From Herbaspirillum autotrophicum (GTDB taxonomy: Bacteria; Pseudomonadota; Gammaproteobacteria; Burkholderiales; Burkholderiaceae_D), in NCBI RefSeq assembly GCF_001189915.1, contig NZ_LFLS01000032.1:1-64000 (forward strand): a stretch of DNA of 64,000 bases, in the 5' to 3' direction. Position 1 is the stretch's first letter, and each line of letters starts with the position of its first letter. Below, in pieces: positions 36,238-44,169 of the stretch. Made by a program: the position numbers and the translations under genes. The notes below the pieces were generated by a model that was given only the letters and a program-made list of their open reading frames with translations, had not been told where the DNA came from and ran no database searches.

Positions 36238-37005
36238 TTACAGATCCAGTGTTGCAATCACCGGCGTGTGATCCGACGGCTGTTCCCATTTGCGTGGGAC
36301 CTTGTCGATGATGCAGGCGCTGCACAACGGCACCAGCGGCGCCGACAGCAAAATATGATCGATGCGCAAGCCCTTGTTCATGCGGAACCCCATCTGCCGG
36401 TAATCCCACCAGCTGAACAGGCGTTCCGGCTGTTCGAATAAACGGAAGGCATCGGTCAGTCCCAACTCTTGCATGCGCACGAACGCGGCGCGCTCCGGCG
36501 GCGAGACCAGCACTTGTCCTTCCCAGGCGGCCGGATCGTGAACATCGCGATCTTCCGGCGCGATATTGTAATCACCGAGCAAGGCCAGTTTCGGATGTTG
36601 TGCTTGTTGCTGCTGCAACCAGTCATGCAAGCCATTGAGCCACTTCAGCTTGTATTGATACTTGTCCGATTCAAGCGATTGTCCATTGGGAATGTAGGCG
36701 CACACGATACGAATGCCGTTGATGGTGGCGGTCAGCAAACGCTGTTGTTCATCCTCGAACAAAGGATTGTTCTTGACCACATCTTCAATCGGATGACGCG
36801 ACAGAATCGCCACGCCGTTATAGGTCTTTTGCCCCGTGAACACCACCTGATAACCAGCCGCATTGATTTCCGCCAGCGGAAATTTATCATCGGTCAGCTT
36901 GGTTTCCTGCAGGCACAACACATCAATCGGGTTGTCGGTGAGCCATTGCAGCACTTGCGGCAGGCGTACTTTGAGGGAGTTGACGTTCCATGTGGCGATT
37001 TTCAT
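36238..37005 (-). CDS. xthA: Exodeoxyribonuclease III
   Basis: AP endonuclease/3'-5' exonuclease of 255 residues. The start MKIATWNVNSLKVRLPQVL, the metal glutamate in CLQETKL, LGDYNIAPEDRDVHDP and the catalytic SDHTPV at the C-terminus are all intact. It repairs abasic sites and 3' blocks in DNA. GGAA lies just before the ATG. It is a stand-alone gene with its promoter in the AT-rich gap to the right. Confidence 0.95.
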   Translation of the reverse strand: MKIATWNVNSLKVRLPQVLQWLTDNPIDVLCLQETKLTDDKFPLAEINAAGYQVVFTGQKTYNGVAILSRHPIEDVVKNNPLFEDEQQRLLTATINGIRIVCAYIPNGQSLESDKYQYKLKWLNGLHDWLQQQQAQHPKLALLGDYNIAPEDRDVHDPAAWEGQVLVSPPERAAFVRMQELGLTDAFRLFEQPERLFSWWDYRQMGFRMNKGLRIDHILLSAPLVPLCSACIIDKVPRKWEQPSDHTPVIATLDL

Positions 37006-37272
37006 CGGAATTCCTTAGACATTGATACGGCTGACAGCCGGTGATGCTTGCTGTCGGATAGCCGATATTTCGGCGAGGACAGAATCTTACCCTAATCCCC
37101 TGGGTCGATGACGGCGCTGTGCCAGCCCGGTCTTTTGCCGTGATTTGAATCCGCTCTCAAATTTTTTTAATGAGGATTCCAATCAGAATCCAATTAACCC
37201 GATAGGACGACAGGGGTATTTGTTGCTTATTGGAAATTAATGATAATTAATGCAAATATGGCAATAAAAAAA
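37006..37272. other. AT-rich intergenic region right of xthA
   Basis: Left part of a 470-bp gap. It is much more AT-rich than its surroundings (for example around 37215-37280) and should hold the xthA promoter. No coding frame is convincing. The right part contains the candidate small RNA described separately. Confidence 0.5.
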
Positions 37273-37300
37273 TTGCAAATTGGAAATGTTCTTCTATGAT
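37273..37300 (+). promoter_or_regulatory. Candidate sigma-70 promoter of an intergenic transcript
   Basis: TTGCAA (37273-37278) and TATGAT (37295-37300) with a 16-bp spacer, in an AT-rich stretch; the predicted start is near 37307. Confidence 0.45.
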
Positions 37301-37306
37301 GACGTC

Positions 37307-37405
37307 ATGGATCGCAATTTCGGGATGTATCCGAATTTTGTGTACAAAGTACTCTTGAGGGTGGGTTTGGGCGGCGTCAATTACGATTGATGTCGCCATT
37401 TTTTT
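37307..37405 (+). ncRNA. Candidate small RNA with terminator
   Basis: A promoter-like element lies just upstream. A hairpin TTCGGG-ATGTA-TCCGAA follows, then a small stem GTAC-AAA-GTAC, a G-rich single strand (GGGTGGGTTTGGG) and a terminal stem GGCGGCGTCAAT/ATTGATGTCGCC (two G-T pairs). The last stem runs directly into ATTTTTTTT. There is no reading frame with a start signal. It would be about 100 nt and read against no annotated gene. No known RNA family was recognised. Confidence 0.4.
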
Positions 37406-37475
37406 TGTTCGCCCGTAATCCCGGGGCGTGATTCAGGCATTGCTGCCGATGCGCTGCGGACGATGCAATTCCGGA

Positions 37476-37937
37476 TCATGAGCGATTCTGCGGCGTTACC
37501 TTCTTGACTATCGTGTCTTGCGGCCGCAGCGCCTGACCATCCTGATCGTGCAGCGAAATTCTGGGCACCGGCTTGCCACTCGCGCGTTCGATCAGGGTGG
37601 AGTGCTTCTCGCGTCGCGCAAACAAGTGCTGTTCGCCCCATTGGCGTAATCCCACCACCACCGTGAACAGATCTTCGCCTTTCGGCGTCAGCACATATTC
37701 CTGATAGGCGCTGCCATCCGACGCCGGCGCGATTTCCAGCACACCTTGTTCGGTCAGGGCGCGCAGGCGCGAGGCCAGAATATTGCGCGCCATGCCCAGA
37801 TTTTTCTGAAACTCACCGAAACGGCGAATGCCGTCGAAGGCATCGCGCACGATCAGCCACGACCAGCGGTCGCCGATCACATCCAGGGTTCTGGCGACAG
37901 GACAGGTCTCACCCGGCATATTTTCTTGCTGACTCAT
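37476..37937 (-). CDS. HxlR-family transcriptional regulator
   Basis: Winged-helix regulator of 153 residues. The HxlR signature begins with a conserved cysteine near the N-terminus (CPVARTLDVIGDRWSWLIVR). FGEFQKNLGMARNILASRLRALTEQGVLE follows, with a C-terminal extension. Family members sense aldehydes, quinones or oxidants through that cysteine. It is divergent from an MFS exporter gene 92 bp away, the usual layout of a local regulator and its target. Confidence 0.88.
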   Translation of the reverse strand: MSQQENMPGETCPVARTLDVIGDRWSWLIVRDAFDGIRRFGEFQKNLGMARNILASRLRALTEQGVLEIAPASDGSAYQEYVLTPKGEDLFTVVVGLRQWGEQHLFARREKHSTLIERASGKPVPRISLHDQDGQALRPQDTIVKKVTPQNRS

Positions 37938-38029
37938 GGCACGTTGTCCTCAGAATAATCTGGTTGCATTTTAAAACTTGATGCCCTAGACTGCAACTGG
38001 TTTTTATTTGAAACTGGATTGGAGCGGGC
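37938..38029. promoter_or_regulatory. Divergent promoter region of the HxlR/MFS pair
   Basis: The gap holds an imperfect inverted pair, CTGGTTGCA near 37960 and TGCAACTGG near 37992, which could be an HxlR operator. GGAGCGGGC directly precedes the MFS start. Confidence 0.35.
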
Positions 38030-39292
38030 ATGCCTGATGAAATCGTAGTGAAGAAGCCGTTGCCGGGATCGCCGGCGCCGGTCACATTGCCGGGCAGCAC
38101 GGTATTGTTGTTTGCAATTGCTTGTGGTTTGAGTGTGGCTAACGTGTATTATGCGCAGCCGCTGCTGGATGCGTTGGCGCGCGATTTCGGTTTCAGTGCC
38201 GCCACGATCGGGATCGTGATTACGATGACGCAAGCCGGTTGCGCGCTGGCGTTGCTGCTGCTGGTGCCGCTCGGCGATTTGCTGGAACGGCGGCGTTTGA
38301 TGCTGGTGCAACTGGTCTTGCTGATTGTGGCGTTGCTGGCGACCGCCACCGCCAGTACCTCATTCTGGTTACTGACGGGCATGCTGGCGCTGGGCTTGCT
38401 GGGTACCGCGATGACCCAAGGCTTGATTGCCTGCGCTGCCAGTGCTGCCGGCAGTGCAGAACGCGGCCGCGTCGTGGGGGCTGCACAGGGTGGTGTCGTG
38501 ATCGGCTTGTTGCTGGCGCGGACTCTGGCCGGCACGGTGGCAGAGGTGGCCGGCTGGCGCATGGTATATCTGGTGTCGGCGGCGCTGGCCGTGTTGTTGC
38601 TGACCGCGTTGTGGCGATTGTTGCCGCAGCAGTTGCCCACGGCGAGCCGGCTGTCTTACCGGGCCTTGTTGCAATCGATGTTGTCGTTGCTGACGCAGCA
38701 GCGGGTGTTGCAAATTCGCGGAGTGATTGCGCTGCTGATGTTTGCTGCGTTCAGCATTTTCTGGAGTGCGATGGTATTGCCTCTGAGTGCGCCGCCGTTT
38801 GTTTTGTCTCATGCTCAGATCGGCGCCTTCGGTCTGGTCGGCGTTATAGGTGCACTCGGTGCCGCCCGTGCCGGAAAACGTGCTGACCAGGGTTATGGGC
38901 AGCAAACCACCGGCATTGCATGGTTGCTGTTGCTGGCAGCGTGGTTGCCGCTGGCGTTGATGGCGCACACCATGTGGGCGCTGGTGCTCGGGATCGTGCT
39001 GCTGGATCTGGCCGGCCAGGCAATTCATGTGACCAATCAGAGCATGATCTTCAGTGGCGATAGCCAATCGCACAGCCGGCTGGTGGCTTGTTACATGTTG
39101 TTCTATGCAGTCGGCAGCGGCATCGGTGCCATCGCTGCCACCAGCGTCTATGCATTTGCCGGCTGGTATGGCGTGTGTCTGCTGGGCGCATTGGTCAGTC
39201 TGACCGGTTTGTTGTTTTGGGCCTGGAGTTTGCGCTACATGCCGGCGTCTGCCGCAGCCGCAAGCCCTGATGACATGTGCGGCCAGCGCTGA
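38030..39292 (+). CDS. MFS efflux transporter
   Basis: Twelve-helix major facilitator of 420 residues. ANVYYAQPLLDALARDFGFS and LVPLGDLLERRRL (motif A) place it among drug/metabolite efflux carriers. It is rich in Leu and Ala and has a short hydrophilic tail. The divergent HxlR regulator suggests induction by a toxic compound. The substrate cannot be read from the sequence. It is the last ordinary gene before the AT-rich accessory stretch. Confidence 0.86.
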   Translation: MPDEIVVKKPLPGSPAPVTLPGSTVLLFAIACGLSVANVYYAQPLLDALARDFGFSAATIGIVITMTQAGCALALLLLVPLGDLLERRRLMLVQLVLLIVALLATATASTSFWLLTGMLALGLLGTAMTQGLIACAASAAGSAERGRVVGAAQGGVVIGLLLARTLAGTVAEVAGWRMVYLVSAALAVLLLTALWRLLPQQLPTASRLSYRALLQSMLSLLTQQRVLQIRGVIALLMFAAFSIFWSAMVLPLSAPPFVLSHAQIGAFGLVGVIGALGAARAGKRADQGYGQQTTGIAWLLLLAAWLPLALMAHTMWALVLGIVLLDLAGQAIHVTNQSMIFSGDSQSHSRLVACYMLFYAVGSGIGAIAATSVYAFAGWYGVCLLGALVSLTGLLFWAWSLRYMPASAAAASPDDMCGQR

Positions 39293-39604
39293 TCATCATT
39301 TTGCAGATGGCTGCATCGTGTTGCATACCGTCTGCACTTCCGATTTTCAATAAGTAAAAGTGTGCCGCTGATGAACCGATGCAATCTCCCCGCATCCGTT
39401 CTCCCATCAGCAAAATTCATCCAAGGCGGTTTGTACAAATCGCGATTTTTTCACGTCAAAAATTTCCCTTTTATTTCAACAAAAATCTCATTTTCACATG
39501 TCGCTCTTTGCGTTGATCAAAGGTACATCGAAATAAATGTGTATTGCGCCGATTTTTCAATGTGCGAGGCCTGTGTCGTGCAAGTCAAGTGTGGCAACTG
39601 ATAT
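39293..39604. other. AT-rich non-coding stretch before the pseudopilin remnant
   Basis: About 310 bp with clear AT enrichment (39430-39560) compared with the flanking genes. No coding frame or remnant of the missing pseudopilin N-terminus was recognised in any frame. It looks like a junction of past insertion or deletion. Confidence 0.5.
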
Positions 39605-39919
39605 ATGAGCGGCTTGCAGCGTTATCCGGCCACGCTGGAGGATTTGCTGCGCGACGGCCGGGTACCGGGTATCAAGCGCCACTTGCGGAAAATTTTTGTC
39701 GACCCCATGACCGGCAAAGCTGAGTGGGGACTGATCAAGGCAGGCGGACGGATTGTCGGCGTGCATTCGCTGTCGGCAAAGAAGCCGCGCAAGCAAGCCG
39801 GGTTTGCCGACGATATGGATTTTTCCGGGGCCAACACCTATGCGGAGTGGCGTTTCGTGCATGCTCCTGCCGATGCGGTATCCGGTAGTGGTGCCAGCGG
39901 GTTGGGGTTACCGCCGTGA
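39605..39919 (+). pseudogene. Headless type II secretion pseudopilin-like remnant
   Basis: Reading frame of 104 residues. It opens in the middle of a pseudopilin-like domain: RYPATLEDLLRDGRVPGIKR, DPMTGKAEWGLIKAGGRIVG, VHSLSAKKPRKQAGF and YAEWRFVHAP. These match the C-terminal part of PulG/GspG-like secretion proteins of Betaproteobacteria. The prepilin leader and the hydrophobic helix are absent, and a stop codon (39599-39601) lies two codons before the ATG. It is therefore most likely a broken gene. There is no other secretion gene nearby. The family call is from memory of the motif pattern. Confidence 0.6.
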
Positions 39920-39925
39920 TTACGC

Positions 39926-40627
39926 TTACGGACTTTCGCGCTGGATTAAAATTACTCGACCAATGACGATATCGGTGCCGGCCAGGTATGCCTGCCGCTG
40001 GTAATATTTTTCTTCGGGATTGTCGGCGCTCATGAACCACTGGCCGCAATCGCGTATCAATCGTCTTACTTCGGCGGCACCGGCGCAATTGATGACAAAC
40101 AGCGCGCCATCTCTGAGTTCAGAGTCGCCGGTATTGAAGATCACCAGATCGTCATCCGAAATGGTCGGCTCCATGCTGTTGCCGCTGACCGTAGTGGCAA
40201 GTATTTTTTCCGGAATATAGGCATGGCTGCGGAACCAATCCTGATGGAAACTGATCAGTTGACCAGTAGACTTAAAAGGTGTGGTGGAGAAAAACGGATT
40301 CCCGGCCTCCAAATTTAATTTTACTCGTTGGATTTCGATGTACTGGCTGCCGGCCGACGCCGTGACGGCAACATGTTTGCTGTGTTCTGCATTGGCCGCA
40401 TCGGCAGCGTAGAAGTCGAAATAGAATTTGTCCAGACGGAGGATTTCCTCCAGAGTGCGGGCGGCTTTTTCACCGAAACTCTGGCCGTCTCTGTAGGTCG
40501 GGGAAAGTAATTGCGCCAGTCGGGATTCGCTCAGACCGCTGTCGTCGCAAAATTTTTTTCGACTGCCTGCATGGTGGGTTGCAATCAGGGAGAGCAGGCG
40601 CGCACGCCGGTGTTCATGCATATTCAT
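39926..40627 (-). CDS. CI-like phage repressor with S24 peptidase fold lacking the catalytic lysine
   Basis: Protein of about 233 residues. The N-terminal HTH has the form LLSLIATHHAGSRKKFCDDS followed by SESRLAQLLSP and SFGEKAARTLE, common in Burkholderiales prophage repressors. The C-terminal LexA/CI-type domain keeps the nucleophile Ser151 in SGNSMEPTI, but the general-base lysine is Arg188 (EVRRL in place of VKRL). Self-cleavage should be lost. Starts at 40627 and 40621 are both possible; neither has a ribosome site. It is divergent from a cro-like gene. Confidence 0.8.
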   Translation of the reverse strand: MNMHEHRRARLLSLIATHHAGSRKKFCDDSGLSESRLAQLLSPTYRDGQSFGEKAARTLEEILRLDKFYFDFYAADAANAEHSKHVAVTASAGSQYIEIQRVKLNLEAGNPFFSTTPFKSTGQLISFHQDWFRSHAYIPEKILATTVSGNSMEPTISDDDLVIFNTGDSELRDGALFVINCAGAAEVRRLIRDCGQWFMSADNPEEKYYQRQAYLAGTDIVIGRVILIQRESP

Positions 40628-40628
40628 G

Positions 40629-40728
40629 CAAATATTGAAACGCAAATTTAGCATTTGGTAAATTACCATACGCTTGAAAAATTTGTAGCTGGTGCTATAT
40701 TGTCAATATGACACTTATTCAATATTTG
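40629..40728. promoter_or_regulatory. CI/Cro operator region
   Basis: The 80-bp divergent gap contains a perfect palindrome TGGTAAATTACCA at 40656-40668. It is bracketed by an 11-bp inverted pair, CAAATATTGAA at 40629-40639 and TTCAATATTTG at 40718-40728. This is the layout expected for a repressor switch. Confidence 0.55.
40674..40701 (+). promoter_or_regulatory. Promoter of the cro-like gene, probably giving a leaderless mRNA
   Basis: TTGAAA (40674-40679) and TATATT (40696-40701), 16-bp spacer. The predicted start (about 40708) coincides with the A of the ATG at 40708, and no ribosome site precedes it. Confidence 0.5.
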
Positions 40729-41016
40729 AACTCGTTACCTGTCGCCAAACGGGACGAATTTGCTCAACGGTGCGCCACTTCTTTTGAGTATCTGCGTCAG
40801 ATCGGTTATGGCAATCGTCAATGTTCTCCTCGCCTCGCAGTCAATCTCGAGCGAGAGTCACGCGGTGCAATCACCAGAAAGATCCTGTTCCCGGACGACT
40901 GGCAACAGTTATGGCCAGAACTGGCCGGCGCCGGCTGGTTGTTTGAGGATGCTGCGGAGGTGGTGGCAAAAGATGGCGCTGAGGTGCCGGCCGGTGACAT
41001 GCAGTTGTGCCCGTGA
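40708..41016 (+). CDS. Cro/YdaS-like small DNA-binding protein
   Basis: Protein of 102 residues. The N-terminal half (FAQRCATSFEYLRQIGYGNRQCSPRLAVNLERES) matches the Cro/YdaS group of prophage regulators, in which the second helix pair reads SPRLAVxLERxS. A WPEL motif follows. It is divergent from the CI-like gene, forming an immunity module, but no other phage gene remains nearby. It probably represses the CI promoter. Confidence 0.72.
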   Translation: MTLIQYLNSLPVAKRDEFAQRCATSFEYLRQIGYGNRQCSPRLAVNLERESRGAITRKILFPDDWQQLWPELAGAGWLFEDAAEVVAKDGAEVPAGDMQLCP

Positions 41017-41213
41017 TACTTCGACAAAAGCCTCTTGTTTTGCCGGCAATCTCTCTCGCCCAAAGTAATGATTTCAACACTGCGATCAGCGTTTCCTTTC
41101 CGCGGAGTTTTCTGGTGTGGCTAATTACCGTGCGGCTTTCACCATTCGGAGCAGTGCCGGATGATTCATGTCTTAATACAATCCACCGCAATCGCAAGGC
41201 CATTTGGCGCGGC

Positions 41214-41241
41214 CATCCGCAGGCTCAATCGCCTGCGGATG
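41214..41241. terminator. Strong hairpin downstream of the nemA-like gene
   Basis: Perfect 11-bp stem CATCCGCAGGC/GCCTGCGGATG with a 6-nt loop, 7 nt past the stop codon of the minus-strand gene. No T-run is present. Confidence 0.5.
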
Positions 41242-41248
41242 TGTCGCA

Positions 41249-42343
41249 TCAAGCCGCGTTCAGCGCCTGATAGTCGGTATAACCACGCGCGTCGCCGCCA
41301 TACAAGGTATCCGGGTCGAGAGCGTTGAGCGGGGCGCCGGTTTTGAGGCGCTCTACCAGATCAGGATTGGCGATGAAGGGACGACCGAAGGCGATCAGAT
41401 CGGCCAGGTTGTCTTGCCGCGCCTTGATTGCCAGCGCCAGATCGTAACCATTGTTGGCGATGTAGGTGCCGTTGAACAGGCGGCGCAGGATTTGGAGATC
41501 GAAGCCGTCATCCACCTGGCGCGGGCCGCCGGTGGCGCCTTCGACCACATGCAGATACGCCAGCTTGAAGCGATTCAATTGTTCCACCACGTGGCTGAAC
41601 AGGGCTTGCGGATTACTGTCGGCAATGTCGTTGGCGGGGCTGACCGGCGACAGGCGGATGCCGACGCGATCACTTGGCACCAGCGCTGTCACGGCTTCCA
41701 CCACTTCCAGCAACAGACGGCTGCGGTTCTCGATCGAGCCGCCGTAATTGTCGGTGCGCAGATTGGTTTTGTCGCGCAGGAACTGGTCGAGCAGGTAGCC
41801 ATTGGCAGCATGGATTTCAACGCCGTCGAAGCCGGCTTCAATTGCCAGCAACGAGGCATGGCGATATTGCTCGACGATGCCGGGCAATTCTTCCAGGGCC
41901 AGTGCGCGCGGTGTGACGAATGGCTGGAAGCCGTCTTCGGTAAAGGCATTGCCTTCCGGCTGCACCGCCGATGGCGCTACCGGCAAGGCGCCGTCAGGTT
42001 GCAGTGACGGATGGGAGATGCGGCCTACGTGCCACAACTGCAAGAAGATATGGCCGCCCTTGGCGTGAACTGCGGCGGTCACTTTTTTCCAGCCGGCAAC
42101 CTGAGCGTCGTCGTAGATACCGGGGGTGAAGGCATAGCCTTTGCCCTGCGGCGAGATTTGCGTGGCTTCGGCGATGATCAGGCCGGCGCTGGCGCGTTGA
42201 GCGTAATACAGCGGCGCCAGTTCGCTTGGGATATCGCCGCTCTGGGCGCGGCTGCGCGTCAGCGGCGCCATGACGATACGGTTTTGCAGAGTGAATGGGC
42301 CGAGCTGGGTGGAATGGAAAAGATCGCTGTTGGCGTTACTCAT
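41249..42343 (-). CDS. nemA: NemA-like alkene reductase (Old Yellow Enzyme family)
   Basis: FMN-dependent ene-reductase of 364 residues that reduces activated C=C bonds and nitro-compounds with NADPH. Motifs: QNRIVMAPLTRSRA, FLQLWHVGRISHP, the substrate-binding HAANGYLLDQFLRDKTN (H..N pair) and GRPFIANPDLVERL. The start MSNANSDLF gives the family length; an in-frame ATG further upstream (42406) overlaps the operator. Likely repressed through the long dyad upstream. Confidence 0.9.
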   Translation of the reverse strand: MSNANSDLFHSTQLGPFTLQNRIVMAPLTRSRAQSGDIPSELAPLYYAQRASAGLIIAEATQISPQGKGYAFTPGIYDDAQVAGWKKVTAAVHAKGGHIFLQLWHVGRISHPSLQPDGALPVAPSAVQPEGNAFTEDGFQPFVTPRALALEELPGIVEQYRHASLLAIEAGFDGVEIHAANGYLLDQFLRDKTNLRTDNYGGSIENRSRLLLEVVEAVTALVPSDRVGIRLSPVSPANDIADSNPQALFSHVVEQLNRFKLAYLHVVEGATGGPRQVDDGFDLQILRRLFNGTYIANNGYDLALAIKARQDNLADLIAFGRPFIANPDLVERLKTGAPLNALDPDTLYGGDARGYTDYQALNAA

Positions 42344-42407
42344 GATAGGAGTTCTTTCAAAACGTGGGGTCGGTTTCCCTTGTGGGGGGCTCGTCAGCAG
42401 TTGCACA

Positions 42408-42446
42408 AAAAATTTAACCTGACCATTCTAGTCGGGTTAAATTTTT
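42408..42446. promoter_or_regulatory. Operator-like dyad upstream of the nemA-like gene
   Basis: Perfect 12-bp arms AAAAATTTAACC (42408-42419) and GGTTAAATTTTT (42435-42446) with a 15-bp spacer. It overlaps a possible minus-strand -10 box (TAGAAT). This is a typical position for a TetR-like repressor, but no repressor gene is adjacent. Confidence 0.5.
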
Positions 42447-42504
42447 CTTGCAGGCCCGCCCCGGGTTTTGAGTAACTACTTTTATTTCTATTTTATATAA
42501 CGGT

Positions 42505-42539
42505 AAAAGCCGCCATCCTGATCGGAATGGCGGCTTTTT
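42505..42539. terminator. Terminator of pepA (bidirectional form)
   Basis: Perfect 12-bp stem AAAAGCCGCCAT/ATGGCGGCTTTT with a 10-nt loop, 54 nt past the pepA stop on the minus strand. Confidence 0.85.
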
Positions 42540-42592
42540 CTTTGTTGCGCACTACAGCCCGGAGGCGGGCCGTATCTTGCTGCGACGCGATA

Positions 42593-44110
42593 TCAGGCGC
42601 GTGCCGGCTTGCGTGCCAGATTCAGCAGATAGGTGGTCAGCAAGGGCACCGGACGGCCGGTGGCGCCTTTGGCTGCGCCGCTTTTCCATGCGGTACCGGC
42701 GATATCCAGATGGGCCCAGGTATATTTCTTGGTAAAGCGCTCCAGGAAGCAGGCGGCGGTCACACTGCCGGCCGGTTGACCGCCGATATTGGCGATATCG
42801 GCGAAGTTCGACTTCAACTGTTCCTGATAGGCATCTTCAATCGGCATGCGCCATGCAGTATCGCCACTGGCCTTGCCGGCAGCCAGCAAATCGGCGGCCA
42901 GTTTGTCATGGGCATCATCGCTGCGGGTAAACAGACCGGAGTTGTGATGGCCCAGGGCCACGATGCAAGCGCCGGTCAGCGTCGCGATATCGACCACGGC
43001 GGCCGGTTTGAAACGCTCCACGTAAGTCAGGGCGTCGCACAGGATCAGGCGGCCTTCGGCATCGGTGTTCAAGACTTCGATGGTTTGCCCGGACATCGAA
43101 GTCACGATATCGCCCGGCTTGGTGGCGCGACCGGAAGGCATGTTTTCGCAGGTCGGGATGACGCCGATCACGTTCAGCTTCAATTGCAATTCGGCAATGG
43201 CGCGGAAAGTGCCGAGCACCGACGCCGCGCCGCACATGTCGTATTTCATTTCATCCATGCCGAGACCGGGTTTCAGCGAAATGCCGCCGGTGTCGAACGT
43301 GATGCCCTTGCCGACCAGCACCGTCGGCGCATCTTTGGCTTTGCCGCCCATGTGCTTGAGCACGATGAATTTCGGCGGTTCGTCGCTGCCATTGGTGACC
43401 GACAGGAAGCTGCCCATTTTCAGCGCTTCGAGTTGCTTGCGATCCAGCACTTCGATGCCGAGCTTGTAGTCCTTGGCCAGTTTTCTGGCGGTATTGGCCA
43501 GATAGGTCGGCGTGCAGACATTGCCGGGCAGGTTGCCGAGATCCTTGGTCAGCTCCATGCCATTGCTCAGTGCCACGGCTTCGGCCAGACCCTGTCTGGC
43601 TTGCGCGGCATCGCCGGCAGCCACTGCCAGCGCGAGCTTGCGCACGCCGGTCGGCGCCGGATCTTTTTTGCTCTTGAGCGTATCGGCGCGGTATTCGAGG
43701 TCGCGCGCGGCCAGCACGAGGGTGCAAATGGCCCAATTCAGGTCGCGTTGATTGATCTTGTCCAGCGGCAGCGCCACCACGGCATCGGCGGCGCCGACGG
43801 TGGTCAGTGCCCGTGCAGCGGCCTGGGCGGCGGAGCTGAAGCTCTTGTCGGCTGGCGACTCTTCATTGCCCAGGCCAACCAGCAGCACGCGCTCGGCGGC
43901 GACGCCGGTCAGTCCGCGCAGCAGCAGGGTAGCGCCGGGTTTGCCGGAAATGTCGCCGGATTTGAGGGCGCTGCTGATGGCGCCCATTTTGTCCAGTGCC
44001 TGCGCGGCGCTGGTCAGTTTGCGGTTTTCAAAGATACCGACGACGAGTACGCCCGTCTTGATTGCGGTAACAGAGGTTTTTGCGTCCAATGTTTTTATGC
44101 TAAAGTCCAT
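42593..44110 (-). CDS. pepA: Leucyl aminopeptidase (PepA, M17)
   Basis: Cytosolic two-metal aminopeptidase of 505 residues. Metal and catalytic motifs: [16 protein letters not shown] (Lys and Asp), [10 protein letters not shown], and the family signature [10 protein letters not shown]. The N-terminal domain ([14 protein letters not shown]) is also present. In E. coli PepA also binds DNA at cer sites and carAB; that is not known here. The start at 44110 fits the family, and 59 bp separate it from lptF on the other strand. Confidence 0.95.
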   Translation of the reverse strand: MDFSIKTLDAKTSVTAIKTGVLVVGIFENRKLTSAAQALDKMGAISSALKSGDISGKPGATLLLRGLTGVAAERVLLVGLGNEESPADKSFSSAAQAAARALTTVGAADAVVALPLDKINQRDLNWAICTLVLAARDLEYRADTLKSKKDPAPTGVRKLALAVAAGDAAQARQGLAEAVALSNGMELTKDLGNLPGNVCTPTYLANTARKLAKDYKLGIEVLDRKQLEALKMGSFLSVTNGSDEPPKFIVLKHMGGKAKDAPTVLVGKGITFDTGGISLKPGLGMDEMKYDMCGAASVLGTFRAIAELQLKLNVIGVIPTCENMPSGRATKPGDIVTSMSGQTIEVLNTDAEGRLILCDALTYVERFKPAAVVDIATLTGACIVALGHHNSGLFTRSDDAHDKLAADLLAAGKASGDTAWRMPIEDAYQEQLKSNFADIANIGGQPAGSVTAACFLERFTKKYTWAHLDIAGTAWKSGAAKGATGRPVPLLTTYLLNLARKPARA

Positions 44111-44169
44111 CGCTAATCCTTTGTTTGATTTACTCCCGCAATTATAAGCTTCCATTTTTAAGCCCCCCA

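Noticed and set aside
39362-39601. 79-residue frame upstream of the pseudopilin remnant as a gene
   Set aside because: AT-rich, no family resemblance, no ribosome site, and codon use unlike neighbouring genes.
39293-41016. Intact prophage or integrative element
   Set aside because: Only a CI/Cro pair and one gene remnant are present; no integrase, structural genes, terminal repeats or tRNA attachment site were seen.
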